A program made the position numbers and the translations under genes. The notes beneath the pieces were generated by a model. It saw nothing but the letters and a program-made list of their open reading frames with translations, was not told where the DNA came from and made no database searches. 64,000 bases of DNA from the NCBI RefSeq assembly GCF_009391885.1, contig NZ_VZII01000058.1, positions 62,001 to 126,000 on the forward strand, in the 5' to 3' direction. Source of the DNA: Pseudomonas sp. MN1F. GTDB lineage: Bacteria; Pseudomonadota; Gammaproteobacteria; Pseudomonadales; Pseudomonadaceae. Below are positions 44,309-52,998 of the stretch, in pieces. Numbering within the stretch: position 1 is the first letter of the stretch; the number at the start of each line of letters is the position of its first letter.

Positions 44309-46293
44309 ACGCGGCACTGGTGATCCCCGAACTCGGCCAGCTGGCGATGATCCTGGCGATCTGCTTCGCTGCCGTGCAGGCCACGGTGCCGCTGCTTGGT
44401 GCCTGGCGTGGTGACAGCCTGTGGATGAGCCTGGCGCGCCCGGCAGCGTGGGGCCAGTTCACCTTTCTGGCCTTCGCCTTTGCCTGCCTGACCCACGCCT
44501 TCATGACCGACAATTTCTCGGTCGCCTACGTGGCCAGCAACTCCAACAGCGCCTTGCCGTGGTACTACAAGTTCAGTGCAGTGTGGGGCGCCCACGAAGG
44601 TTCGTTGCTGTTGTGGGCACTGATCCTCGGCGGCTGGACCTTCGCCGTGTCGATCTTCTCGCGCCAGTTGCCGCAGGTGATGCTGGCCCGTGTGCTGGCG
44701 GTGATGGGCATGATCAGCGTCGGCTTCCTGAGCTTCCTGATCATCACCTCCAACCCGTTCCAGCGCCTGCTGCCGCAGGTGCCAACCGACGGCCGTGACC
44801 TCAATCCATTGCTGCAGGACTTCGGCCTGATCGTCCACCCACCGATGCTGTACATGGGCTATGTGGGCTTCTCGGTGGCCTTCGCCTTTGCCATTGCCGC
44901 GCTGCTTGGCGGGCGCCTGGACGCGGCCTGGGCGCGCTGGTCGCGGCCCTGGACCATCGTCGCCTGGGCCTTCCTCGGCGTGGGTATCACCCTGGGCTCG
45001 TGGTGGGCCTACTACGAACTGGGCTGGGGCGGCTGGTGGTTCTGGGACCCGGTGGAGAACGCCTCGTTCATGCCGTGGCTGGTGGGTACCGCGCTGATCC
45101 ACTCGCTGGCGGTGACGGAAAAACGCGGGGTGTTCAAGAGCTGGACCGTGCTGCTGGCGATTGCCGCGTTCTCGTTGAGCCTGCTGGGCACCTTCCTGGT
45201 CCGCTCCGGTGTGCTGACCTCGGTGCACGCGTTCGCTGCCGACCCTGCGCGTGGCGTGTTCATCCTGATCTTCCTGCTGTTCGTGGTCGGTGGCTCGCTG
45301 ACCCTGTTCGCCCTGCGCGCCCCGGTGGTCAAGAGCCAGGTCGGCTTCGCCCTGTGGTCGCGTGAAACCCTGCTGCTGGCCAACAACCTGATCCTGGTGG
45401 TGGCGGCTTCGATGATCCTGCTGGGTACGTTGTACCCGCTGGTGCTCGATGCCCTGACCGGGGCCAAGCTGTCGGTCGGCCCACCTTACTTCGATGCCCT
45501 GTTCCTGCCGCTGATGGCGCTGCTGATGGTGGTGCTGAGCGTGGGTGTGGTGGTGCGCTGGAAAGACACCCCCGGCAAGTGGCTGGCGAACATGATGACC
45601 CCGGTGCTGATCGGCAGCGCGGTGCTGGCGCCGGTTGCCGGCTTCATCGTCGACGATCTCGACTGGCCGGTGCTGAGCGCCTTCGCCCTGGCGGCCTGGG
45701 TGGTGCTCGGCGGCCTGCGCGACATCGTCGACAAGACCCGCCACAAAGGCCTGGCCAAGGGCGTGCGCGGCCTGACCCGCAGCTACTGGGGCATGCAGCT
45801 GGCGCACCTGGGCCTGGCGGTGTGTGCCCTGGGCGTGGTGCTGTCGAGCAACAACAGCGCCGAGCGCGACCTGCGCATGGCGCCGGGCGAGAGCGTCGAG
45901 CTGGGCGGTTATCACTTCCTGTTCGAGGGCGCCAAGCACTTCGAGGGGCCGAACTTCATCTCCGACAAGGGCACCATCGTGGTCACCCGTGACGGCCGTG
46001 AAGTGACCACCCTGCATCCGGAAAAACGCCTGTACACCGTGCAGCAGTCGATGATGACCGAGGCCGGCATCGATGCCGGTTTCACCCGCGACCTGTACGT
46101 TGCCCTGGGTGAGCCGCTGGAAAACGGCGCCTGGGCGGTGCGCGTGCATATCAAGCCTTACGTCCGCTGGATCTGGCTGGGCGGTCTGCTGACCGGCCTG
46201 GGCGGGTTGCTGGCGGCGTTCGACCGGCGTTATCGCGTCAAGGTCAAGACCCGGGTGCGCGAGGCCCTGGGCGTGTCTGGAGCTGTTGCATGA
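44305..46293 (+). CDS. ccmF: Cytochrome c heme lyase subunit CcmF
   Basis: Large polytopic protein (662 residues, about 15 membrane helices) that with CcmH/CcmI ligates heme to apocytochrome c. The WWD domain reads WGGWWFWDPVENASFMPW. Overlaps ccmE and ccmG by four bases each. Intact. Confidence 0.97.
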   Translation: MNAALVIPELGQLAMILAICFAAVQATVPLLGAWRGDSLWMSLARPAAWGQFTFLAFAFACLTHAFMTDNFSVAYVASNSNSALPWYYKFSAVWGAHEGSLLLWALILGGWTFAVSIFSRQLPQVMLARVLAVMGMISVGFLSFLIITSNPFQRLLPQVPTDGRDLNPLLQDFGLIVHPPMLYMGYVGFSVAFAFAIAALLGGRLDAAWARWSRPWTIVAWAFLGVGITLGSWWAYYELGWGGWWFWDPVENASFMPWLVGTALIHSLAVTEKRGVFKSWTVLLAIAAFSLSLLGTFLVRSGVLTSVHAFAADPARGVFILIFLLFVVGGSLTLFALRAPVVKSQVGFALWSRETLLLANNLILVVAASMILLGTLYPLVLDALTGAKLSVGPPYFDALFLPLMALLMVVLSVGVVVRWKDTPGKWLANMMTPVLIGSAVLAPVAGFIVDDLDWPVLSAFALAAWVVLGGLRDIVDKTRHKGLAKGVRGLTRSYWGMQLAHLGLAVCALGVVLSSNNSAERDLRMAPGESVELGGYHFLFEGAKHFEGPNFISDKGTIVVTRDGREVTTLHPEKRLYTVQQSMMTEAGIDAGFTRDLYVALGEPLENGAWAVRVHIKPYVRWIWLGGLLTGLGGLLAAFDRRYRVKVKTRVREALGVSGAVA

Positions 46294-46826
46294 AGCGTTG
46301 GATCATGGTCGTGCCACTGGCGGTATTCCTGCTGATGGCGGTTTTCCTCTACAAGGGGCTGTTCCTCAAGCCCGACGAGCTGCCATCGGCGATGATCGGC
46401 AAGCCGTTCCCGGCGTTCGCCCTGGCATCGACCCAGGGTGACCGCAACCTGACCCAGGCCGACCTGCACGGCCGGCCAGCGTTGGTCAACGTGTGGGCCA
46501 CCTGGTGCCCGTCGTGCAAGGTCGAGCACCCGTACCTGAACCAGCTGGCCCAGCAGGGCGTGGTGATCCACGGCATCAACTACAAGGACGACAACGCTGC
46601 CGCGCAGAAGTGGCTGGCCGAGTTCCACAACCCGTACCAGCTGGATATCCGTGACGAGCAGGGCAGCCTGGGGCTGGACCTGGGCGTGTATGGCGCGCCG
46701 GAAACCTTCCTCATCGACGCCAAGGGCATCATCCGCTACAAGCATGTCGGCATCGTCGATGCCGACGTCTGGCGCGAGCAACTGGCGCCGCTGTACCAGG
46801 GCCTGGTTGACGAGGCCAAGCCATGA
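46290..46826 (+). CDS. ccmG: Thiol:disulfide interchange protein CcmG (DsbE)
   Basis: Membrane-anchored thioredoxin-like reductant of apocytochrome c and CcmH. The 178 residues have an N-terminal helix (about 4-22) and the active site WCPSC with Cys73 and Cys76, plus the family's GAPETFLID segment. Coupled by four-base overlaps to ccmF and ccmH. Confidence 0.96.
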   Translation: MKRWIMVVPLAVFLLMAVFLYKGLFLKPDELPSAMIGKPFPAFALASTQGDRNLTQADLHGRPALVNVWATWCPSCKVEHPYLNQLAQQGVVIHGINYKDDNAAAQKWLAEFHNPYQLDIRDEQGSLGLDLGVYGAPETFLIDAKGIIRYKHVGIVDADVWREQLAPLYQGLVDEAKP

Positions 46827-47299
46827 GGCGCTGGCTGGCAGCCGCCGTGTTGGGCATGAGCCTGGCCGGTGTGGCCAAGGCGGCCATCGATACCTACCAG
46901 TTCCGCGATGACGCCGAGCGCGAGCGTTACCAGCAACTGACCAAGGAACTGCGCTGCCCCAAGTGCCAGAACCAGGACATCGCCGACTCCAACGCGCCGA
47001 TCGCCGCCGACCTGCGCCGCGAGATTTTCCGCATGCTCGGCGAAGGCAAGAGCAACCAGCAGATCGTCGACTTCATGGTCGATCGCTATGGCGACTTCGT
47101 GCGCTACAAACCGGCGCTCAGCAGCCGCACCTGGCTGCTGTGGTTCGGCCCGGGCATCCTGCTGGCCGGTGGCTTCGTGGTATTGGCGGTGATTGTCCGC
47201 CGCCGCCGTGGCCCGGCGACCCAGGTTGCACAGGAACTGTCCGTCGAAGAACGCGAGCGTCTCGCCAAACTGCTGGAAAAAGAACAGACCCATGACTGA
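46823..47299 (+). CDS. ccmH: Cytochrome c maturation protein CcmH
   Basis: Periplasmic thiol protein that reduces apocytochrome c. The 158-residue protein has a signal or anchor at the N-terminus, the LRCPKCQNQDIADSNA motif with Cys45 and Cys48, and one C-terminal membrane helix (about 105-125). In Pseudomonas the long enterobacterial CcmH is split into CcmH and CcmI, as here; the two genes overlap by eight bases. Confidence 0.96.
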   Translation: MRRWLAAAVLGMSLAGVAKAAIDTYQFRDDAERERYQQLTKELRCPKCQNQDIADSNAPIAADLRREIFRMLGEGKSNQQIVDFMVDRYGDFVRYKPALSSRTWLLWFGPGILLAGGFVVLAVIVRRRRGPATQVAQELSVEERERLAKLLEKEQTHD

Positions 47300-48479
47300 A
47301 TTCTGGCTTAGCGCGGGCCTGCTGCTGCTCGCCGCCCTCGGCTTTCTGCTGATCCCGATCCTGCGTGGCCGTCGCCAGCAGCAGGAAGAAGACCGCACCG
47401 CCCTGAACGTCGCCCTGTACCAGGAGCGCGTCGCCGAACTGGCCGCCCAGCAGGCCGCTGGCGTGCTCGACGAGGCGCAAATGGCCAAGGGCCGCGATGA
47501 GGCGGCCCGTGAGCTGCTGGCTGACACCGAAGGCGCGGAACCCGCGCGCCAGGGGCACCTGGGCAAGGCCCTGCCATTGCTGGCGGCAGTGCTTGTGCCA
47601 GCCCTTGCACTGGGGCTGTACCTGCACTTCGGCGCGGCGGACAAGGTCGAGCTGACCCAGGAATTCGCCGCCGCACCGAAGACCATGGACGAAATGACCA
47701 CGCGCCTGGAGCGTGCCGTGGAGGCTCAGCCGGACTCGGCCGAAGGCCTGTACTTCCTTGGCCGGGCCTACATGGCCCAGCAGCGCCCAGCTGATGCGGC
47801 ACGGGCGTACGAGCGCGCCGTCGCCCTGGCCGGTCGCCAGCCCGAGCTGCTGGGCCAGTGGGCCCAGGCGCTGTACTTCGCGGCAGACAAGAAATGGAGC
47901 CCGCAGGTGCAGGCGCTGACCGACGAAGCGCTCAAGGCCGACCCGAACGAGGTCACCAGCCTGGGCCTGAGGGGCATCGCTGCCTTCGAGGGCGAGCGCT
48001 ACCAGGAAGCCATCGACTACTGGAACCGCCTGCTGGCGCAACTGCCCGAAGGTGATGCCTCGCGGGCGGCGCTGCAAGGCGGCATCGACCGCGCGGCAGA
48101 GCGCCTGGGCAGCGGCGCGAAACCGCAGGCTACTGCGGCAGCCCGGCTGAAGGTGCGGGTGGAGCTGGCGGCGGCGCTCAAGGACAAGGTCAAGCCTGAC
48201 GACACCGTGTTCATCTTTGCCCGAGCCAGCAACGGCCCGCCCATGCCGCTGGCGGCCAAGCGGGTCACCGTGGCGCAATTGCCGTTGGAAGTGGAATTGT
48301 CCGACGCTGACGCTATGCTGCCGCAGATGAAACTGTCCCAGTTCGCCGAAGTCCAACTGGTTGCACGTGTATCCCGCGCCGGCCAGCCGACCCGCGGCGA
48401 ATGGATCGGCCAGGGCGCGCCTTTGGCCAATACCACCCAGGCCACCCAGCACCTGACCATCGACAGCCCAGACCAGTAA
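47292..48479 (+). CDS. ccmI: Cytochrome c maturation TPR protein CcmI
   Basis: Apocytochrome c chaperone with two membrane helices at the N-terminus (about 4-22 and 95-115) and TPR repeats in the periplasmic part (about 135-280; GLYFLGRAYMAQQRPADAARAYERA, seen in the translation as AEGLYFLGRAYM). The 395 residues end with a beta-rich domain. The overlap with ccmH fixes the start. Confidence 0.93.
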   Translation: MTEFWLSAGLLLLAALGFLLIPILRGRRQQQEEDRTALNVALYQERVAELAAQQAAGVLDEAQMAKGRDEAARELLADTEGAEPARQGHLGKALPLLAAVLVPALALGLYLHFGAADKVELTQEFAAAPKTMDEMTTRLERAVEAQPDSAEGLYFLGRAYMAQQRPADAARAYERAVALAGRQPELLGQWAQALYFAADKKWSPQVQALTDEALKADPNEVTSLGLRGIAAFEGERYQEAIDYWNRLLAQLPEGDASRAALQGGIDRAAERLGSGAKPQATAAARLKVRVELAAALKDKVKPDDTVFIFARASNGPPMPLAAKRVTVAQLPLEVELSDADAMLPQMKLSQFAEVQLVARVSRAGQPTRGEWIGQGAPLANTTQATQHLTIDSPDQ

Positions 48480-48491
48480 GAGAGCAACGCC

Positions 48492-48911
48492 ATGCATAGC
48501 GCCGTCCGCCTGACCCTGATTACCCTGGCCCTGGGTTTGTCCGCCTGTACCTCGCAGCAGCCGTATGAGCAGCCGTCGCCTCCGATCGAGACCGTGCCAC
48601 CGCACCAGGGGCCTGCGGTAAAGCCGTTGCCGGGCGGGCAGCCATCGACGCAGCCGAGCAAGCCAGCGGCCATTCCCAAGCCGATGCCACGCACCTCCGC
48701 CAGCTTCGCGCCACCGCCGGGTGGCGCCAGCCATTGGGATCCGAAGCTCGGGGTGTATGTGTTGGAGAACAAGACCAATGTCTTTTACCGGCAGCGTACC
48801 TATTACCGTTATGACAACGGCTGGAGCTGGTCGCTGAACCCGGATGGGCCATGGCAGGAGACCGACAGCAGTGGTGTGCCGGGTGGGTTGGGGCGCGCCT
48901 ACGGGCAGTAA
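48492..48911 (+). CDS. Putative lipoprotein of unknown function
   Basis: The 139-residue protein has a lipobox (GLSAC, Cys at about 19) after a basic, hydrophobic signal, then a Pro/Gln-rich spacer (about 22-78) and a small aromatic domain with several Tyr and Trp (VFYRQRTYYRYDNGWSWS; GPWQET). It follows ccmI by 12 nt and may be co-transcribed. I do not recognise the family; similar short lipoproteins occur after ccm operons in Pseudomonas. Likely outer membrane, but no function is claimed. Confidence 0.75.
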   Translation: MHSAVRLTLITLALGLSACTSQQPYEQPSPPIETVPPHQGPAVKPLPGGQPSTQPSKPAAIPKPMPRTSASFAPPPGGASHWDPKLGVYVLENKTNVFYRQRTYYRYDNGWSWSLNPDGPWQETDSSGVPGGLGRAYGQ

Positions 48912-48925
48912 TCCTTGTGCCGGTA

Positions 48926-48964
48926 CAGTACAGTTTTAGCTGGATATTTCAGTTGACTGTACTG
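48926..48964. promoter_or_regulatory. Inverted repeat CAGTACAGT / ACTGTACTG, candidate operator
   Basis: Perfect 9-bp arms at 48926-48934 and 48956-48964 are separated by 21 nt. The right arm overlaps a TTGACT (48953-48958), a possible -35 for the next gene with CATAAT at 48978-48983 (19-nt spacing). Arms of this kind are seen for GntR/MocR-type regulators; no such gene is next to it. Confidence 0.55.
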
Positions 48965-49009
48965 GCTGGTGACTCCGCATAATGCCCCTCTGATAATCAA
49001 GGAGGTGGC

Positions 49010-49948
49010 ATGAGCAAGACAGTCCTGGTACTGGTAGAAACCGTCGACGATTATCTGCCATTACTCGAACAGGCCGGCTACCGCCTGATCCGTGCCCCAT
49101 CCCCACAAATGCGCGCCGACGCCATCCTTCGCCATGCTGGCGAGATCGATGCCGTGCTGACCCGTGGCCCGTTGGGCCTGACCGCCGCTGAAATCGCCGC
49201 CTTGCCCAAGCTGCAGATCATCTGCGTGATCGGTGCTGGCTACGAGCAGGTCGACCTGGCCGCCGCTGCCGCCCGTGGCATCACTGTCACCAATGGCGCC
49301 GGCGCCAATGCTGCGGCAGTTGCCGACCACACCCTGGCCATGCTGCTGGCGCTGCTGCGCGACATTCCTCGCGCAGACGCCAGCACCCGTCGTGGCGAGT
49401 GGAACCGGGTGATCAGCCCGTCGGTCAGTGGCAAGCGCCTGGGCCTGCTGGGCCTCGGCGCGGTTGGCCAGGCCATCGCCAAGCGTGCCAGCCTGGGCTT
49501 CGACATGAACATCAGCTATCACAGCCGCACCCCGCGAACGGACGTGCCTTACACCTGGTACGACAGCCCGTTGCAGCTGGCCGCTGCCGTCGACATCCTG
49601 GTCGTTGCCACCCCTGGTGGCGCCAATACCCGCCATCTGGTCGATGCCCAGGTGCTTGAGGCGCTGGGCGCGGAGGGTTACCTGGTGAATATCGCCCGGG
49701 CCAGCGTGGTCGACACCCAGGCGCTGGTATCAGCCCTTGAACAAGGCCGGCTTGCCGGCGCCGCGCTCGATGTGTTCGACGACGAACCCGCCGTGCCAGA
49801 TGCCCTCAAGGCCCTCGGCAACACGGTGCTCACGCCTCATGTGGCCGGCCAGTCGCCCGAGGCCGCACGTGACACCGTGACCCTGGTGCTGGGTAACCTG
49901 CAAGCCTTCTTCGCCGGCCAGCCGGTGCTCACCCCGGTCCGCGCATAA
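49010..49948 (+). CDS. D-2-hydroxyacid dehydrogenase family protein
   Basis: NAD(P)-dependent dehydrogenase of the D-isomer family. The 312 residues have the nucleotide-binding GLLGLGAVGQAIA, the substrate-binding Arg in NIARASVVD, the Glu in DVFDDEPAVP and the catalytic His in LTPHVAGQS. Glyoxylate/hydroxypyruvate reductases fit this size, but substrate cannot be told. A strong AAGGAGG precedes the ATG. It stands alone behind a candidate operator. Confidence 0.88.
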   Translation: MSKTVLVLVETVDDYLPLLEQAGYRLIRAPSPQMRADAILRHAGEIDAVLTRGPLGLTAAEIAALPKLQIICVIGAGYEQVDLAAAAARGITVTNGAGANAAAVADHTLAMLLALLRDIPRADASTRRGEWNRVISPSVSGKRLGLLGLGAVGQAIAKRASLGFDMNISYHSRTPRTDVPYTWYDSPLQLAAAVDILVVATPGGANTRHLVDAQVLEALGAEGYLVNIARASVVDTQALVSALEQGRLAGAALDVFDDEPAVPDALKALGNTVLTPHVAGQSPEAARDTVTLVLGNLQAFFAGQPVLTPVRA

Positions 49949-49993
49949 CCCTTTCAATACCCCCGGCATTGCCCGGATCACAAGGAGCGTTTG

Positions 49994-50782
49994 ATGCAAC
50001 TCGAAATCTTCCAGGTCGATGCCTTCTCCGCCGAACCCTTTGGTGGCAACCCGGCAGCGGTGATCCCCCTGCAAAGCTGGCTGCCAGACGATGTGCTGCA
50101 ACGCATCGCCGAAGAGAACAACCTGTCGGAAACAGCCTACTGCGTACGCAATGGCGAAACCTTCGACCTGCGCTGGTTCACCCCCACCGTCGAAGTCGAC
50201 CTGTGCGGCCACGCCACACTGGCCTCGGCCTACGTGCTGTTCGAACAGCTGGGCGAGCAAGCCGAAGTGCTGCGCTTCAACACCCGCAGTGGCGAACTGC
50301 GGGTCAGCCGTGGCACGGACGGCCTGCTGGCCATGGATTTCCCGGCCAAGCAACCGCGAGCCGTGGACGTGCCGGCCGGGTTGCTGGAAGCGCTGGGCCT
50401 TAACGCTGCCAGGGCGGTCTACCGCTCCGACGACTATGTGGTGATGGTCGATGATGTAGCACTGCTGGCCCCGCTGAAGCCCGATTTTGTCGCCTTGTCG
50501 GCATTCGACGTGCGTGGCATCGCGGTTACCGCTGCTGGCCGTGGCTTCGACTTCGTCACCCGCTGGTTCGGCCCTCGGGTTGGCGTCAATGAAGACCCGG
50601 TTACCGGCTCTGCGCATACCTCTCTGGCGCCGTTGTGGGCCGAGCGGCTGGGCAAGTCGTCGCTGAGCTGCGAGCAGGGCGGGGCGCGCAAGGGGCAACT
50701 GCACTGTGAAGTGCCTGGCAATGGCCGGGTGATCATCAGTGGGCGTGCGGCGCTGTACCTGCGCGGCAGCGTGTTCATCTGA
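49994..50782 (+). CDS. PhzF family epimerase/isomerase
   Basis: A 262-residue member of the PhzF/DAP-epimerase-like family. The family block is QVDAFSAEPFGGNPAAVIPL, the catalytic Glu sits in NNLSETAYCV, and the second half shows EDPVTGSAHTSLAP. Most such genomic copies are of unknown substrate and not tied to phenazine synthesis, for which no other gene is seen here. ATG with AAGGAG chosen over a TTG just before it. Confidence 0.87.
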   Translation: MQLEIFQVDAFSAEPFGGNPAAVIPLQSWLPDDVLQRIAEENNLSETAYCVRNGETFDLRWFTPTVEVDLCGHATLASAYVLFEQLGEQAEVLRFNTRSGELRVSRGTDGLLAMDFPAKQPRAVDVPAGLLEALGLNAARAVYRSDDYVVMVDDVALLAPLKPDFVALSAFDVRGIAVTAAGRGFDFVTRWFGPRVGVNEDPVTGSAHTSLAPLWAERLGKSSLSCEQGGARKGQLHCEVPGNGRVIISGRAALYLRGSVFI

Positions 50783-50860
50783 TCGCGCGGGTGGGGCTGC
50801 GGGCTCAGTGGCATGGAGCCCGATCTATACTTGCTGGCCCAACCTGCAAGGAGCCCCACC

Positions 50861-51268
50861 ATGACTCTGGAAAAAAGCGGCAGCTGCCTCTGCGGTGAAT
50901 CCCGCCTGCGCGCCACAGTCGACAATACCCACATCAGCGCCTGCCATTGCAGCATGTGCCGTAAATGGACCGGCGGCCCGCTGCTGGTCGTGGATTGCAG
51001 CCAGGCACCGGTCTTCGAGGGGCGGGCGCCGGCAGTCTACGACTCGTCCGAGTGGGCCCAGCGTGGATTTTGCAGCCGTTGCGGCACGCACCTGTATTAC
51101 CGGCTCAAGGACAAGGACCACTATGCGGTCCCGGTAGGCCTGCTGGACGGCGACGAGGCCTGGGATTTCGACCTGCAGATCTTCGTCGAGCAGAAACCTG
51201 CCTGGTACTGCTTCGCCAATCAGACCAAGGAGCTGACCGGCGAGCAGGCGTTCGAACAGTTCGGCTGA
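50861..51268 (+). CDS. GFA family (glutathione-dependent formaldehyde-activating-like) zinc protein
   Basis: The 135 residues show the GFA Cys pattern: GSCLCGESRLRA, CHCSMCRKWTGG and FCSRCGTHLYYRL, a zinc-binding fold. The name comes from one member; most have unknown function. A clear AAGGAG precedes the ATG. Neighbours are not obviously linked. Confidence 0.88.
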   Translation: MTLEKSGSCLCGESRLRATVDNTHISACHCSMCRKWTGGPLLVVDCSQAPVFEGRAPAVYDSSEWAQRGFCSRCGTHLYYRLKDKDHYAVPVGLLDGDEAWDFDLQIFVEQKPAWYCFANQTKELTGEQAFEQFG

Positions 51269-51365
51269 GCCACTTTCGACGGGAATGCTCGCATGCGCAA
51301 AGATCCTTTGCCGCCAGCCCCGTACAGCGGTAGCCTGCGCGCATCCACGAACAGGAGCGAAAAGC

Positions 51366-52307
51366 GTGAAGCGCGGTGTGATGTATGCCTGTGGGGCCGG
51401 TGCCTTGTGGGGCATGGTACTGATGGTTCCGGAGCTGTTGCCGGAGTTCAACCCGATGCTGCTGAGCAGCGTGCGCTATGCAATGGTCGGCCTGATCTCG
51501 TTGCTGCTGGCCGTGCCGATGGCCCGGCAGCTGCGTCAGCTGACCTTGGCGGACGGCTGGATGCTGCTGCGCCTGGCAGTGGTCGGCAACCTGGTGTACT
51601 TCATCTGCCTGGTGGCGGCGATCCAACGCCTGGGCGTGGCACCGGCCTCGCTGATCGTCGGTGTGCTGCCGTTGACCATCACCCTGTATGGCCGCAACGA
51701 CAGTGGCGCTGTGCCGATCCGGCGGCTGATCGGCCCGCTGGCGCTGATCCTTGCCGGCATGCTGTGCATCAATCTGGAGACCTTCGCCTTTGCCCCAGGC
51801 GATATCGGCGACAAGCTCCTTGGGCTGTTCTACGCCCTGGCCGCGCTGGCCTGCTGGACCTGGTACGCGGTGCAGAACAGCCGTTACCTCAAGCAGAGCG
51901 GGCATTTCGACAGCCACCAGTGGTCGGTGCTGATCGGCGTGCTGACCGGCCTGAGCAGCCTGGTGATGGTGGCTGCCCTGGCGATGTGGCAGCCGCAGCA
52001 GCTGCAGGTCGAGGCACCGATGGCGCGTTGGTGGCTGTTCTGGGCCGCGTGCCTGGGTTGCGCCGTCCTGGGTTCGTGGTTGGCCACGGCGCTGTGGAAC
52101 GCGGCGTCCAAACGCCTGCCGTTGACCTTGAGCGGGCAGCTGATCGTGTTCGAGACCCTGTTCGCGTTGTTGTATGCCTTCCTCTGGCGGCAGGCCGGGC
52201 CGAGCCTGCTGGAAGCGGCGGCAATCATTCTGGTGATCGGCGGCGTGCTGTGGTCGATGCGTCAGCACGGCACGCCACGCGAACTTGCCAAACCGGTGCA
52301 TTCCTGA
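51366..52307 (+). CDS. EamA/DMT family transporter
   Basis: Inner-membrane protein of 313 residues with ten hydrophobic segments in two EamA halves, the build of drug/metabolite exporters. The start is GTG with AGGAG eight bases before, giving VKRGVMYACGAGALWGM; the longer frame upstream would run through a non-coding spacer. Substrate unknown. Lies 39 nt before the FKBP gene. Confidence 0.88.
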   Translation: MKRGVMYACGAGALWGMVLMVPELLPEFNPMLLSSVRYAMVGLISLLLAVPMARQLRQLTLADGWMLLRLAVVGNLVYFICLVAAIQRLGVAPASLIVGVLPLTITLYGRNDSGAVPIRRLIGPLALILAGMLCINLETFAFAPGDIGDKLLGLFYALAALACWTWYAVQNSRYLKQSGHFDSHQWSVLIGVLTGLSSLVMVAALAMWQPQQLQVEAPMARWWLFWAACLGCAVLGSWLATALWNAASKRLPLTLSGQLIVFETLFALLYAFLWRQAGPSLLEAAAIILVIGGVLWSMRQHGTPRELAKPVHS

Positions 52308-52346
52308 GAAAAGGGCGCCCTTGAATTTCAGCGTTGGAGCATGCCC

Positions 52347-52685
52347 ATGAGCAGCGAACTGCAGATCACCGACCTCGTCGAAGGCGACGGCAAGGCCGCC
52401 GTCAAAGGCGCCCTGATCACCACCCAGTACACCGGCTGGCTGGCCGACGGCAGCGAGTTCGACTCGTCGTGGTCGCGCGGCAAACCCTTCCAGTGTGTGA
52501 TTGGCACCGGGCGTGTCATCAAAGGTTGGGACCAGGGGCTGATGGGCATGCGTGTGGGAGGCAAGCGCAAGCTGCAGGTTCCGGCGCACCTGGGGTATGG
52601 CGAGCGCAGCGTGGGGGCGATTCCGCCGAATTCGGACCTTACGTTCGAGATTGAATTGCTGGAAGTGCTGACGCGGGATGATTGA
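52347..52685 (+). CDS. FKBP-type peptidyl-prolyl cis-trans isomerase
   Basis: Single-domain FKBP of 112 residues without signal peptide, thus cytoplasmic. Conserved pocket residues occur in QYTGWLADGSEFDSSW, GTGRVIKGWDQGLMGM, and HLGYGERSVGAIPPNSDL. The second of two nearby ATG codons is used because GGAG lies 7 nt before it but only 1 nt before the first. Likely housekeeping folding. Confidence 0.92.
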   Translation: MSSELQITDLVEGDGKAAVKGALITTQYTGWLADGSEFDSSWSRGKPFQCVIGTGRVIKGWDQGLMGMRVGGKRKLQVPAHLGYGERSVGAIPPNSDLTFEIELLEVLTRDD

Positions 52686-52802
52686 CTGGTTCGCGTCCTA
52701 CAGGGGGCAGAAAAGGACTACACGTTCTGTAGGCTTACATCTGATTGTGGTGCTTTCGGCAGACGGCTACCCTTGCAGCTCTTAACGAGTCAAGAGGGTG
52801 GC

Positions 52803-52991
52803 ATGCCCATGAAATCGCATTTTTCCTCGAAGGTTATCCGCGAAGCGAACGCTCTGCTGGTGGCCTCGGGCGGCCGAATGGAAATCCCTTTGCCACGGGA
52901 GCTTACAGGCATCATAACCAGCACCAGAAAAACCCGTTCGGAGCTGAATGCTGCATTTGAAAGCGCACATGGTCGCTTACGCAAGGAGTAA
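52803..52991 (+). CDS. Small protein of unknown function, first gene of AT-richer cassette
   Basis: A 62-residue basic protein (60 if the second ATG is used) preceded by AAGAGGG. It has amphipathic pattern: a helix, a short strand-like stretch (RMEIPLPRELTGII) and a C-terminal charged helix (KTRSELNAAFESAHGRLRKE). It ends 7 nt before the next gene, whose ribosome site AAGGAG is in its last codons. I do not recognise it. A small regulator, antitoxin or partner of the membrane protein is possible but not shown. Confidence 0.6.
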   Translation: MPMKSHFSSKVIREANALLVASGGRMEIPLPRELTGIITSTRKTRSELNAAFESAHGRLRKE

Positions 52992-52998
52992 CAGCCCC

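Noticed and set aside
44116..46149. 677-codon minus-strand frame opposite ccmE-ccmF
   Set aside because: Shadow of ccmF, which has intact WWD motif and operon coupling.
52697..52733. CCTACAG/CTGTAGG inverted repeat upstream of the two-gene cassette
   Set aside because: Seven-base arms far apart; too short to distinguish from chance, although an insertion border was considered.
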